Positions 56,984 to 64,000 of a stretch of DNA of 64,000 bases are shown piece by piece. The position numbers and the translations under genes are program-made. The stretch's first letter is position 1. Every line of letters starts with the position of its first letter. The notes under the pieces are model-generated. The model had not been told where the DNA came from. It was given only the letters and a program-made list of their open reading frames with translations, and did not search any database. The DNA is from Siphonobacter sp. BAB-5405 (GTDB lineage: Bacteria > Bacteroidota > Bacteroidia > Cytophagales > Spirosomataceae): the NCBI RefSeq assembly GCF_002872335.1, contig NZ_NJAG01000003.1, positions 76,532 through 140,531 of the forward strand. Reading direction: 5' to 3'.

Positions 56984-58312
56984 ATGCCCGGTTCCCCTGC
57001 TTCTGCTTCCATTTTTTCAAAACCCCGGTTATCGTTCTGGCAAATCTGGAACATGAGCTTCGGGTTTATGGGCATTCAATTTGGCTTTGCTCTGCAAAAC
57101 GCCAATACGAGTCGCATTTTTTCCACCCTCGGAGCAGACGCCGAAGAAATCCCTTTGTTATGGATTGCGGCTCCGCTGACGGGCATGTTGGTACAGCCCA
57201 TCATTGGCTACTTCAGTGACCGAACCTGGCACCCCAAGTGGGGGCGGCGGCGACCGTTTTTTTTCTTTGGAGCCGTATTTGCTACGCTGGCTCTGATTTT
57301 CATGCCTAATTCCTCCAGCCTTTGGATGGCGGGCAGTATGCTCTGGATTCTGGATGCATCCATTAATATCTCGATGGAACCGTTCCGGGCCTTTGTGGGC
57401 GACCTGTTGCCCAGTGAACAACGTACGTCTGGGTTCGCCATGCAAAGCTTTTTCATTGGCGTGGGAGCGGTAATAGCGTCGGCACTGCCCGCTATATTTA
57501 CGTACCTTGGCGTGGCGAATACGGCAGATCCGGGTGAAATTCCAAACTCAGTTCGGTGGTCGTATTACCTGGGAGCCGCCGCCTTTATTTCCTGTGTTTC
57601 CTATACCGTACTCACGACGAAAGAATATCCACCCGAAAATCTGGAAGCCTTCCGTCAGGAAGGACAACATCGTCGCCTGGGGGATGAATTCAGGGAAACC
57701 TTTTCGGGCCTGTTTCAAATGCCTAAGGTCATGCGTCAACTGGCCGTTGTACAGTTTTTCACCTGGTTTGGGCTGTTTTGCATGTGGATTTATACGACCA
57801 ATGCTGTAACGGAACACATTTACGGAACCAGCGATACACATTCCGAACGGTACAATGAAGGAGCGAATTTTGTGGGGACGGCATTTGCCGTGTACAATGG
57901 TGTCTCGGCTCTTTTCTCCTTACTGGTTCCAACCATTGCCGCCCGAATCGGACGGCGAATGACCCATTTGCTAAGTCTGGTAATCGGAGGGTTTGGACTC
58001 ATTTCGATCTATTTCATACAAGATCCACAGTGGCTGCTACTTTCCATGACCGGCGTCGGTATTGCCTGGACGAGTATTCTGACCATACCCTACGCTTTAT
58101 TATCCGGTAGCCTGCCTGCCGAACGAATGGGTTACTTTATGGGCGTATTTAACTTCTTTATTGTATTCCCTCAGTTTCTGGCGAGCCTGGGATTATCCTA
58201 TCTCATCAAGCTGGTAGGTTGGGCTCCGATTCAGGTTATCGTCTTCGGGGGAATTTTATTGATTATCGCGGGGTTAATGACCCTGCGTGTCGATGATGAA
58301 GAGAAGGCTTAA
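56984..58312 (+). CDS. MFS sugar transporter (maltose-type, SLC45/GPH-like)
   Basis: A 442-aa inner-membrane transporter with about 12 helices. The loop 2-3 signature IGYFSDRTWHPKWGRRRPF (R-x-x-x-G-R-R-R form) and a second loop GRRMTHLLSL are typical of the SLC45-like group that Bacteroidota use for maltose and related disaccharides. It likely co-transports maltose or short maltodextrins with protons. Position in the glucan locus, directly after a cytoplasmic GH13, supports this substrate. No SusC/SusD pair is present in the window, so outer-membrane uptake must be supplied elsewhere. Confidence 0.9.
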   Translation: MPGSPASASIFSKPRLSFWQIWNMSFGFMGIQFGFALQNANTSRIFSTLGADAEEIPLLWIAAPLTGMLVQPIIGYFSDRTWHPKWGRRRPFFFFGAVFATLALIFMPNSSSLWMAGSMLWILDASINISMEPFRAFVGDLLPSEQRTSGFAMQSFFIGVGAVIASALPAIFTYLGVANTADPGEIPNSVRWSYYLGAAAFISCVSYTVLTTKEYPPENLEAFRQEGQHRRLGDEFRETFSGLFQMPKVMRQLAVVQFFTWFGLFCMWIYTTNAVTEHIYGTSDTHSERYNEGANFVGTAFAVYNGVSALFSLLVPTIAARIGRRMTHLLSLVIGGFGLISIYFIQDPQWLLLSMTGVGIAWTSILTIPYALLSGSLPAERMGYFMGVFNFFIVFPQFLASLGLSYLIKLVGWAPIQVIVFGGILLIIAGLMTLRVDDEEKA

Positions 58313-58336
58313 CGAACGATTCTACGTATTCAGTTC

Positions 58337-59137
58337 ATGATAAAGATAAGTATGTGGCTTGGCTTATGGCTGGCCTGCGTTATAGGTGAACCGGAGCTAA
58401 TTCAGCAAAAGCTTCAAATCCCAAAGGGTCAGACGCCGGGAGAAACGGTGGGTACCGTAGCCCTGAGTTTTCTTAATACGCCGTACGTGGCCCGTACCCT
58501 CGAACAGCCCGGCGATGAACAACTGGTAATAAACCTGCGGGAACTGGACTGCACGACGTTTGTCGAGAATGTATTGGCTCTTACCCAAACCATTGAGTCC
58601 GATACGCTGACCGTGGATTACTTTAAGCACCAGTTAGCCCGGTATCGCTACGATCAGGGGAAGGTGCAGGGGTATGGAAGTCGGCAGCACTATTTTTCAT
58701 CGTTTTTACAGCAACTGGTTCGCTATGGCGATGCTCGCTTGATGGCAGAGGAGTGGGGTGGCGTACCCTACAATAAACCCATTGACTTCATGACGAAACA
58801 CCGGAATTTATATGCTCAACTGGCTGACTCGCAGAACTTCGACCAAGTACAAACGCTGGAACAGGCCCTGAATCAGGTTCAGAAGTACTACATTCCGAAG
58901 GATAAACTACCTGCCATCGAATCGAACCTGCGTACAGGTGATATCATTGGGATTACTTCTGCTAAAGCTGGGCTGGATGTTTCACACGAAGGATTTGCGT
59001 ATCAAAAAGGGGGGAAGGTGTATTTGCTGCACGCCTCAACGGATCAGAAAAAAGTGGTGATTTCGGCGGAACCGTTGGCGGCGTATTTGAACCGACACCG
59101 GGATCAGACGGGGATCATTGTGGCTCGTCTGCAATAA
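58337..59137 (+). CDS. DUF1460 NlpC/P60-like amidase
   Basis: A 266-aa exported protein with a short N-terminal hydrophobic segment and DUF1460 (PF07313), an NlpC/P60-related cysteine-peptidase fold. The probable nucleophile is C72 in ELDCTTFVENV, and the general base His lies in DVSHEGFAY in the last third. Relatives act on peptidoglycan peptides or amide bonds, and the family is commonly annotated N-acetylmuramoyl-L-alanine amidase-like. It follows the transporter gene by 24 nt on the same strand, but its activity has no evident relation to maltose. Confidence 0.85.
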   Translation: MIKISMWLGLWLACVIGEPELIQQKLQIPKGQTPGETVGTVALSFLNTPYVARTLEQPGDEQLVINLRELDCTTFVENVLALTQTIESDTLTVDYFKHQLARYRYDQGKVQGYGSRQHYFSSFLQQLVRYGDARLMAEEWGGVPYNKPIDFMTKHRNLYAQLADSQNFDQVQTLEQALNQVQKYYIPKDKLPAIESNLRTGDIIGITSAKAGLDVSHEGFAYQKGGKVYLLHASTDQKKVVISAEPLAAYLNRHRDQTGIIVARLQ

Positions 59138-59188
59138 ATCACGAATACGAACTCAAATCCATTGATTACTTAACAAAGGCTACGAGGC

Positions 59189-59791
59189 ATGGCGAAACGG
59201 CTTGATACCCCTAAAAAATCGGACAGACCTCTGGATAAACGCACGGCGATTCTGGAGGCTACGCTGGATTTGATATCAAAGAATGGGTTCCATGCCACAC
59301 CCATGAGTATGGTCGCTCAGCACGCCAACGTAGCCGCCGGAACGATTTATCATTACTTCGAAAGCAAGGAGCAACTGATTGATGAACTTTTTCTGCTGTA
59401 CCGGGATAAAATCGCTCTGGTGATTCAGGAAAGTGATGATACGACTAAACCGTACCGTGATCGGTTCAGAAGTGTATTTCTGGGTTTGTACGACTACTAT
59501 GTAAGTCATCCCGATCAGTTTCTGTTTATTGAGCATTACGCCAATTCGCCCATTATGAACAAGCTCTCCAAAGAGGAAATGTTCAACTTTTATCAGCCAC
59601 TCTGGGAGTTTTTACGAAAAGGGATTCACACGGGACAATTGAAAGACATTTCCTCCCGCTTGATGGCCTGGATGGTCTACGGCAACATCACCGCCGTGGT
59701 AAAAATGAAACTTTCGGGTGATCTGACGCTGGATGTTATGTTGCTGAACACGGCCGTAAATACGGTTTGGGAGGGTTTGAAGCGGGGGTGA
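59189..59791 (+). CDS. TetR-family transcriptional regulator
   Basis: A 200-aa regulator. The N-terminal helix-turn-helix region reads AILEATLDLISKNGFHATPMSMVAQHANVAAGTIYHYFESKEQLIDELF in outline; short diagnostic cores are GTIYHYF and KEQLIDE. The C-terminal effector domain is not specific. The gene is 51 nt after the amidase gene. TetR proteins repress nearby genes and dissociate on binding a small molecule; the target here is not known. A 7-copy GGGTTTT array begins 10 nt after its stop. Confidence 0.93.
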   Translation: MAKRLDTPKKSDRPLDKRTAILEATLDLISKNGFHATPMSMVAQHANVAAGTIYHYFESKEQLIDELFLLYRDKIALVIQESDDTTKPYRDRFRSVFLGLYDYYVSHPDQFLFIEHYANSPIMNKLSKEEMFNFYQPLWEFLRKGIHTGQLKDISSRLMAWMVYGNITAVVKMKLSGDLTLDVMLLNTAVNTVWEGLKRG

Positions 59792-59800
59792 GGACGGGTT

Positions 59801-59851
59801 GGGTTTTGGGTTTTGGGTTTTGGGTTTTGGGTTTTGGGTTTTGGGTTTTGG
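59801..59851 (+). repeat. Tandem GGGTTTT array
   Basis: Seven perfect copies of GGGTTTT (59801-59849) plus partial units on both sides, 10 nt after the TetR stop codon. Four or more runs of GGG on one strand could form a G-quadruplex. The antisense frame would encode a repetitive PKPKTQN peptide, which is an artefact of the repeat. Confidence 0.95.
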
Positions 59852-59887
59852 TAGAATAAACCCGGTAAAGATAGCGAGACGGGTTGT

Positions 59888-60215
59888 CCGTAGCATTTGC
59901 TACGGATTTTTAATTTGTAGGCTGTGCCTACTGGGTGGGCCAGTTCCCCGCATTGCATACGGGGCTATTGAAATTGAACCCTTCAGGGTTGGCGAGTCGG
60001 TATGCAAGCCTGGATGAAAAAGGGGGCCGTGTAACCCCGGAGGGGTTTCATTTGTTTAGCCATGGGTGCAACCCATGGTTAGCTTACCGATTTGATTCCG
60101 CTACATTGTATACGGAGCTTAATGTTATTGAACCCCTTCAGGGTTATAATGCCTAAGATGTGCTGTACTAGTGCCGGTTTCTAAACCTGTACCTACCATG
60201 TGGTAGTTTCCAACT
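59888..60215. repeat. Mosaic of short palindromes (cluster C)
   Basis: Modules in order: CCGTAGC-ATTT-GCTACGG (59888), GTAGGC-TGT-GCCTAC (59917), CCCCG-CATTGCATA-CGGGG (59946), AACCC-TTCA-GGGTT (59977), AACCCC-GGA-GGGGTT (60033), CCATGGGT-GCA-ACCCATGG (60060), AACCC-CTTCA-GGGTT (60131), GGTTT-CT-AAACC (60176), CTACCA-TG-TGGTAG (60193), AGTT-TCC-AACT (60205). Most are shared with cluster B (5880-6123) in another order. Non-coding; part of a 613-bp gap without a gene. Confidence 0.88.
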
Positions 60216-60240
60216 GCCCAGTTATGGCAATAAATAAACG

Positions 60241-60264
60241 AAAAAGGCAGGTTCTTACCTGCCT
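60241..60264 (-). terminator. Terminator on the subtilase side
   Basis: AGGCAGGT (60245-60252) pairs with ACCTGCCT (60257-60264), loop TCTT. On the minus strand the stem is followed by TTTTT (60245-60241), fitting an intrinsic terminator for transcription from the subtilase gene. Confidence 0.75.
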
Positions 60265-60370
60265 GATTATCGCACCAGTGGGCTCTCTCGAATTAAGTAT
60301 GTAACAAAAATAAAACCGGAAGTCCAGATTTCTTCCTCATCAGAAGACCTCCAAACTTCCCGGTTGTCAC

Positions 60371-60404
60371 AGTTAATTGAAAACGGTAAACTAAAAACAG
60401 TACA
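60371..60404. repeat. 7-nt-period half element after the subtilase gene
   Basis: ATTGAAA, ACGGTAA, ACTAAAA, ACAGTAC, ACTA in unbroken 7-nt register, ending at the subtilase stop codon. Right-arm type only. Confidence 0.5.
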
Positions 60405-62024
60405 CTATTTAATCTTACCCGCTTTTTCCCATTCCAGGGCCAATTTTACGGCATTATAAGCGTTTACTTCACCGCCTGAATTAGAAAGTTCGCCAAAAGC
60501 AACCTGACCTTCGCCACCGGGCTGATTTACCTGTTGTTCCGGAAACTTCACGGTTGATTCAATCAGCAATTGCCGTAACTGGGCGGCCGTAATTTTGGGA
60601 AAATAAGATTTCACCAGAGCCGCTACACCCGCTACTACCGGAGCGGCCATCGACGTACCGTCCAGCTCTTCGTATTTTGAACCGGGTACGGTAGAGTACA
60701 GAGCCACGCCGGGGGAGAACAAATCCACGCCTTTTTTACCGTAGTTCGAGAAGTTGGCTACTTTGTTGGGTTCCCAGCTCAACGCACCTACTTCAATCCA
60801 GTTGTTAGGCTCAGTACCCGATTTGAGTTTACGGTTCGGGAAGTTAGGCTCTACATCCGTGTTCTGCGATTCGTTACCAGCGGCGTGAACCAGCAGTACA
60901 TTCTTCGATTCTGCGTATTTCACGGCTTCATCAACCGCTTCTTTCTGGGGTGAATACGCTTTACCGAACGACATGTTGATAATCTGTGCTCCGTTGTCGA
61001 CGGCATAACGAATGGCATTAGCCACGTCTTTGTCACGCTCATCGCCGTCCGGTACGGCCCGTACGACCAGGATTTTTACGTTATCAGCGACGCCCTTCAT
61101 GCCCAGATCATTATTACGGTCGGCACCGATGATACCCGCTACGTGCGTACCGTGACGAGCGTCAGGGCCAATCACGTCGTTATTGCCGTAGTTATGATCT
61201 TTGGTATCTTCCGGATTATCACCGATGATAGTCTGACGGGCGTTGTAATCCGGATTAAGTTGTACTTCAGCTTCCGTCTTGTAGTGATCGTAAGCTTCCT
61301 GCAACTCTTTCTCGTTATAACCCATCTGGAAACCGCGTTCGTAGGCGGCAATCGCCCGCTTCAGTTTGCCATCGGCGGTCGTTTTATCGATTTTAGCTAC
61401 ATCTTCCGCCGTAACGGTATCCTTCTTCAGGTACTCCTTCAGCGTTGCACCAGCTTCCGTATAAGACTTCAGCAGGTTTTCAATCAACGGAAGCATCATT
61501 TTAGACTCCTGAGCTTTCTCGTTGTAGGCAATTTTTAATTCCTGATAGTACGTGAAGGCGTCTTTCTGATCGGCAGCAATATCGGCTTCCGCTTTTCCGT
61601 CGAAAAGTTTCTTGTACTTACCGTATTCCCGGGTCAGTTCCAGTCCTTCCTTATCGACGTTCTGTCCGTCTTTATTGCCGAGGAAGCTCCAGCCGTGTAC
61701 GTCATCCACATAGCCGTTGTTGTCGTCGTCCTTACCATTACCCGCAATTTCCTTGGGGTTGGTCCAGATTTTCGATTTCAGATCTTCATGGTTGATATCA
61801 ATTCCGGAATCGATCACCCCTACGATCACGGGCGATGATTTACGTTTTTTAACTAATTCGTAGGCTTTCTCTGAACTTACGCCGCGGATTTTATCGGCTG
61901 AATAGTCAAGATTAAACCAGTTGGTTGGGGCTTTCGTCTTTACCGGTTCCGTAACAGGAGCCTGATTCTGAGCGGTTGCTAAATGGGCAGCAAGCAGTGC
62001 TACCGGAATGAACCATTTACGCAT
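60405..62024 (-). CDS. Secreted S8-family subtilisin-like protease
   Basis: A 539-aa exported protease (signal MRKWFIPVALLAAHLATAQ). Catalytic triad: D72 in GVIDSGIDINHEDL, H291 in RHGTHVAGI, S458 in DGTSMAAPVVAG; oxyanion Asn in HAAGNES. Between Asp and His there are about 218 residues, far more than the 30-40 of subtilisin. The excess (about 125-255) is charged and helical (EAGATLKEYLKKDTVTAEDV type). No separate prodomain of the I9 type is evident. Monocistronic, flanked by hairpins and repeats. Confidence 0.94.
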   Translation of the reverse strand: MRKWFIPVALLAAHLATAQNQAPVTEPVKTKAPTNWFNLDYSADKIRGVSSEKAYELVKKRKSSPVIVGVIDSGIDINHEDLKSKIWTNPKEIAGNGKDDDNNGYVDDVHGWSFLGNKDGQNVDKEGLELTREYGKYKKLFDGKAEADIAADQKDAFTYYQELKIAYNEKAQESKMMLPLIENLLKSYTEAGATLKEYLKKDTVTAEDVAKIDKTTADGKLKRAIAAYERGFQMGYNEKELQEAYDHYKTEAEVQLNPDYNARQTIIGDNPEDTKDHNYGNNDVIGPDARHGTHVAGIIGADRNNDLGMKGVADNVKILVVRAVPDGDERDKDVANAIRYAVDNGAQIINMSFGKAYSPQKEAVDEAVKYAESKNVLLVHAAGNESQNTDVEPNFPNRKLKSGTEPNNWIEVGALSWEPNKVANFSNYGKKGVDLFSPGVALYSTVPGSKYEELDGTSMAAPVVAGVAALVKSYFPKITAAQLRQLLIESTVKFPEQQVNQPGGEGQVAFGELSNSGGEVNAYNAVKLALEWEKAGKIK

Positions 62025-62136
62025 ATCAAATCGTGTTAATGAAATTTCACCTATAATAACTCATAAATAGGAAGAAAAGTCCAGCAAAGCCTACTAATTA
62101 TTGTTAAAAGGCCTAGATTCCGGACATTCGGGTATT

Positions 62137-62820
62137 TTAAGGCTGCAATTGATTTTGAATCATTTGCAAACCCAGACTGGCTTTCTCAGGAATATACGTT
62201 ACATTCTTCCGACGCGAGACGGAAGGTAGATTCGGATCGACTACGTAAATGGGCGTATTGGGCCGAACAAAATCAACCAGACCTGCCGCCGGATATACCT
62301 GTAAAGAGGTGCCAACCACGATGAATACATCTGCTTCTTCGCAGTACGGAATCGCCTCCTGAATGGCCGGAACTTCTTCACCAAACCAGACAATATGCGG
62401 TCGCAACTGGCTGCCCAGTTCGCAGTGATCGCCTACATTGAGAGCCCAATCCTCCAGTTCATAAATCAAGGCCGGATTTTTCGTCGAGCGGGCTTTGAAT
62501 AACTCCCCGTGTAAGTGTAAGACGTGTGTACTGCCCGCCCGTTCGTGGAGATTATCTACGTTTTGCGTAATGATCTGAACTTCGAAATTTTTCTCCAGTT
62601 CGGCTAGAATGTGATGAGCTGCGTTCGGTTCGGCAGTCAGGGCCTGTTTGCGGCGTTGGTTATAGAAGTCAAGCACCAGAGCCTGATCTCTTCGCCAGGC
62701 CTCTGGCGTAGCTACGTCTTCGATCCGGTAATTTTCCCAGAGACCATCTGAATCCCGAAACGTTTTAATGCCACTTTCAGCGGAAATTCCGGCTCCGCTT
62801 AATACGACTACTTTTTTCAT
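62137..62820 (-). CDS. Sirtuin-type NAD-dependent protein deacylase without the zinc tetrad
   Basis: A 227-aa Sir2-family enzyme: GAGISAESGIKTFRDSDGLW (NAD-binding), ITQNVDNLHERAG, catalytic H104 in HLHGEL, and VGTSLQVYPA. Residues Y53 and R56 (DFYNQRR) match the Tyr-x-x-Arg pair of SIRT5/CobB class III enzymes that remove succinyl or malonyl groups. The usual four zinc-binding cysteines between residues 105 and 145 are absent; only C133 is present there. The rest of the active site is intact, so it is likely functional. A 7-nt-type repeat lies upstream. Confidence 0.9.
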   Translation of the reverse strand: MKKVVVLSGAGISAESGIKTFRDSDGLWENYRIEDVATPEAWRRDQALVLDFYNQRRKQALTAEPNAAHHILAELEKNFEVQIITQNVDNLHERAGSTHVLHLHGELFKARSTKNPALIYELEDWALNVGDHCELGSQLRPHIVWFGEEVPAIQEAIPYCEEADVFIVVGTSLQVYPAAGLVDFVRPNTPIYVVDPNLPSVSRRKNVTYIPEKASLGLQMIQNQLQP

Positions 62821-62831
62821 AGAAAATGAAG

Positions 62832-62970
62832 AGGGTTTGATTGGGTTTGAGCGAGTTTAAGGTTTGAATGGGTTTGAGTTCGAAAGACCTTTGATGATCC
62901 AAAATGTACTGTCCAGTGAACTTTTTCAAACTTTCAAACAACTTCAAACCTTAAACCCATTCAAACCCCT
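62832..62970. repeat. GGTTTGA/TCAAACC inverted element
   Basis: Left arm GGGTTTGATT, GGGTTTGAGC, GAGTTTA, AGGTTTGAAT, GGGTTTGAG (62832-62879). Right arm CAAACTTT, CAAACAACTT, CAAACCTTAAACCCATT, CAAACCC (62927-62968). Imperfect reverse complements with 10- and 7-nt spacings. It fills most of the gap between topA and the sirtuin gene. Confidence 0.7.
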
Positions 62971-62971
62971 G

Positions 62972-63010
62972 AAACCAATACTGCCAGCGTAGGGCTGGCA
63001 GTATTGGTTT
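62972..63010 (-). terminator. Terminator of topA
   Basis: 17-bp stem (62972-62988 with 62994-63010) around the loop GTAGG, containing CTGCCAGC/GCTGGCAG, 24 nt after the topA stop. The T-run on the minus strand is only three long, so efficiency is uncertain. Confidence 0.7.
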
Positions 63011-63034
63011 TCAGTAACGGTAAGTAGAGGCAGC

Positions 63035-64000
63035 TTATTTTTTAGGTGCCGCTTTCTTACGAGTCGTTTTCTTTTCTTCCGTAGCGGCTGCCGGGCTTTC
63101 GCCTCCTAACTCGAGGCATTGTTCCAGCGTCAGAGAAGCGGGCTCGGTTCCCTTGGGAATTTTCACGTTCCGCTTGCCAATCTGGATGTATGGACCATAC
63201 TGGCCGTTGAGTACTTTGACGGTCGTATTTTCCGGAAACTCCTTGATAATTTTATTGGCTTCGGCGGTTCGTTTATTCTGGATAATCTGAATCGCTTCGG
63301 CCAGCGTAATCGTATCCAGATTCATGCCCCGGGGTAGGGAATAGAACTTACCATCGTGCTTCACATACGGACCAAAGCGGCCTTTACCCTTCGAAATGGG
63401 TTGACCTTCGAACTCACCAATGGCGTCGGAAGCTTCGGCTGCCCGTTTTTCCTGAATCACCTGAATGGCTCGTTCTTCGTCAATCGTATACGGATCATCG
63501 CCTTCGCTCAGATTGTAATACTTCTCATCGAACTTGATGTACGGACCCAACTTGCCGATGTTCACCAGCAGCTCCTTGCCTTCCAGTTCACCAACGGTAC
63601 GCGGCAGTTTAAAAAGCTCAATGGCTTCTTCCAGCGTAATGCTTTCCAGTAATTTATCCTTGGGAAGGGGAGCGTACTGCGGCTTTTGCTCTTCTTTGGA
63701 ATCACCTAACTGAGCGAACGGACCATATTTGCCTAAGCGAACCGAAACCATACGGCCGGTTTTGGGGTCGATACCCAGTTCGCGGGCCGATTTCACGGAA
63801 CTACGTTCGGCAGAGGAACTTTGCTCAATCGTCAGGTGAAAATTCTTGTAGAAGTTGTCGATCATGCGTTGCCATTCGATCTGGCCTTCCGCAATTTTAT
63901 CGAACTCTTCTTCCATATCCGCCGTGAACTTGAAATCGACGACGTTATCGAAATTATCTACCAGAAAGTCATTAACGATCATGCCGATGGTGGTCGGAAA
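63035..64000 (-). CDS. topA: DNA topoisomerase I, C-terminal part
   Basis: The frame is open from the right edge of the window, so the 5' catalytic part with the active-site tyrosine is outside. The visible 321 residues hold the end of the toprim/gate region (TTIGMIVNDFLVDNF) and several copies of the Bacteroidota-type C-terminal DNA-binding repeat, each with G-x-(F/Y)-G-P-Y-(V/I) and then a KxxLPKG/LPRG-like step: KYGPFAQLGD, KLGPYIKFDE, RFGPYVKHDG, QYGPYIQIGK. A Lys/Ala-rich tail (TEEKKTTRKKAAPKK) ends it. Relaxes negatively supercoiled DNA. No atypical features in the visible part. Confidence 0.95.
   Translation of the reverse strand, partial: FPTTIGMIVNDFLVDNFDNVVDFKFTADMEEEFDKIAEGQIEWQRMIDNFYKNFHLTIEQSSSAERSSVKSARELGIDPKTGRMVSVRLGKYGPFAQLGDSKEEQKPQYAPLPKDKLLESITLEEAIELFKLPRTVGELEGKELLVNIGKLGPYIKFDEKYYNLSEGDDPYTIDEERAIQVIQEKRAAEASDAIGEFEGQPISKGKGRFGPYVKHDGKFYSLPRGMNLDTITLAEAIQIIQNKRTAEANKIIKEFPENTTVKVLNGQYGPYIQIGKRNVKIPKGTEPASLTLEQCLELGGESPAAATEEKKTTRKKAAPKK

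Noticed and set aside
59612-59958. Minus-strand frames with PKPKTQN peptide repeats
   Set aside because: They are translations of the GGGTTTT tandem array, overlapping the TetR gene end; not a real protein.
59801-60404. Possible mobile element or integron attachment site
   Set aside because: No integrase or transposase gene and no flanking target duplication found; palindromes are too varied to be attC sites.

Overview
The window reads as a chromosome segment of a Bacteroidota bacterium, most likely order Cytophagales (Spirosoma/Siphonobacter-like; the genus cannot be fixed from sequence alone). The reasons are: a TonB-dependent receptor, fasciclin-domain proteins, DUF4494 and DUF2452 proteins, secreted proteins with cleavage after Ala-Gln, menaquinone genes, almost no Shine-Dalgarno sequences, and -7 promoter boxes of the TAnnTTTG type. 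Coding density is high. There is no rRNA, recognisable tRNA, CRISPR array, intact insertion sequence or prophage.

Layout. 1-6 kb: the end of a TonB receptor, a duplicated palindromic repeat, rpe, ligA, dapA, a frameshifted Dabb gene and a lipoprotein. 6-13 kb: an alpha/beta hydrolase, an SdpI-like membrane protein with its ArsR/SdpR-like repressor and operator, an M14 peptidase, small secreted proteins and a TPR lipoprotein. 13-20 kb: the translation block thrS-infC-rpmI-rplT, a nuclease-inhibitor-like protein, a DUF937-like protein and dnaK. 20-25 kb: three fasciclin genes interleaved with an AraC/methyltransferase fusion and a DUF4494 protein, then a deacetylase. 25.5-27.4 kb: an AT-richer, gene-poor patch with one BclA-like secreted protein. 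27.4-36.7 kb: a two-component system, an RNA methyltransferase-like gene, an EVE protein, menB and folD. 36.8-40.8 kb: an operon of two SGNH hydrolases and an MBOAT acyltransferase, probably for O-acylation of an exported glycan. 41-46 kb: a beta/gamma-crystallin protein, an S10 peptidase, and a very large protease/propeller/barrel protein. 46-50 kb: an XRE regulator, a hypothetical gene, menE and dps. 50-59 kb: a maltose/maltodextrin locus (GH65 phosphorylase, beta-phosphoglucomutase, secreted GH13, divergent cytoplasmic GH13, MFS transporter). 58-64 kb: a DUF1460 protein, a TetR regulator, a dense repeat patch, a subtilase, a zinc-ligand-poor sirtuin and the 3' part of topA.

How the genes work together. 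The alpha-glucan genes make a coherent route: the secreted GH13 cuts glucan outside the cytoplasm, the MFS protein imports maltose-type sugars, GH65 splits maltose with phosphate to glucose and beta-glucose-1-phosphate, and PgmB converts the latter to glucose-6-phosphate. The SGNH/SGNH/MBOAT genes overlap one another and probably act as one acyl-transfer system.

The most unusual content is intergenic. Three repeat families recur. (a) Degenerate inverted elements built on a roughly 7-nt period (CAGTTTT or GAGTTTA in the left arm, ACTGAAA or ACTCAAA in the right arm) occur at about ten loci, often between genes of one block. (b) Mosaics of different short palindromes, mostly with 3-nt loops, occur at 5.9-6.1 kb and 59.9-60.2 kb, sharing modules in a different order. 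(c) A duplicated element of about 122 bp with nested palindromes lies at 0.84-1.18 kb. A perfect 7 x GGGTTTT tandem array follows the TetR gene.
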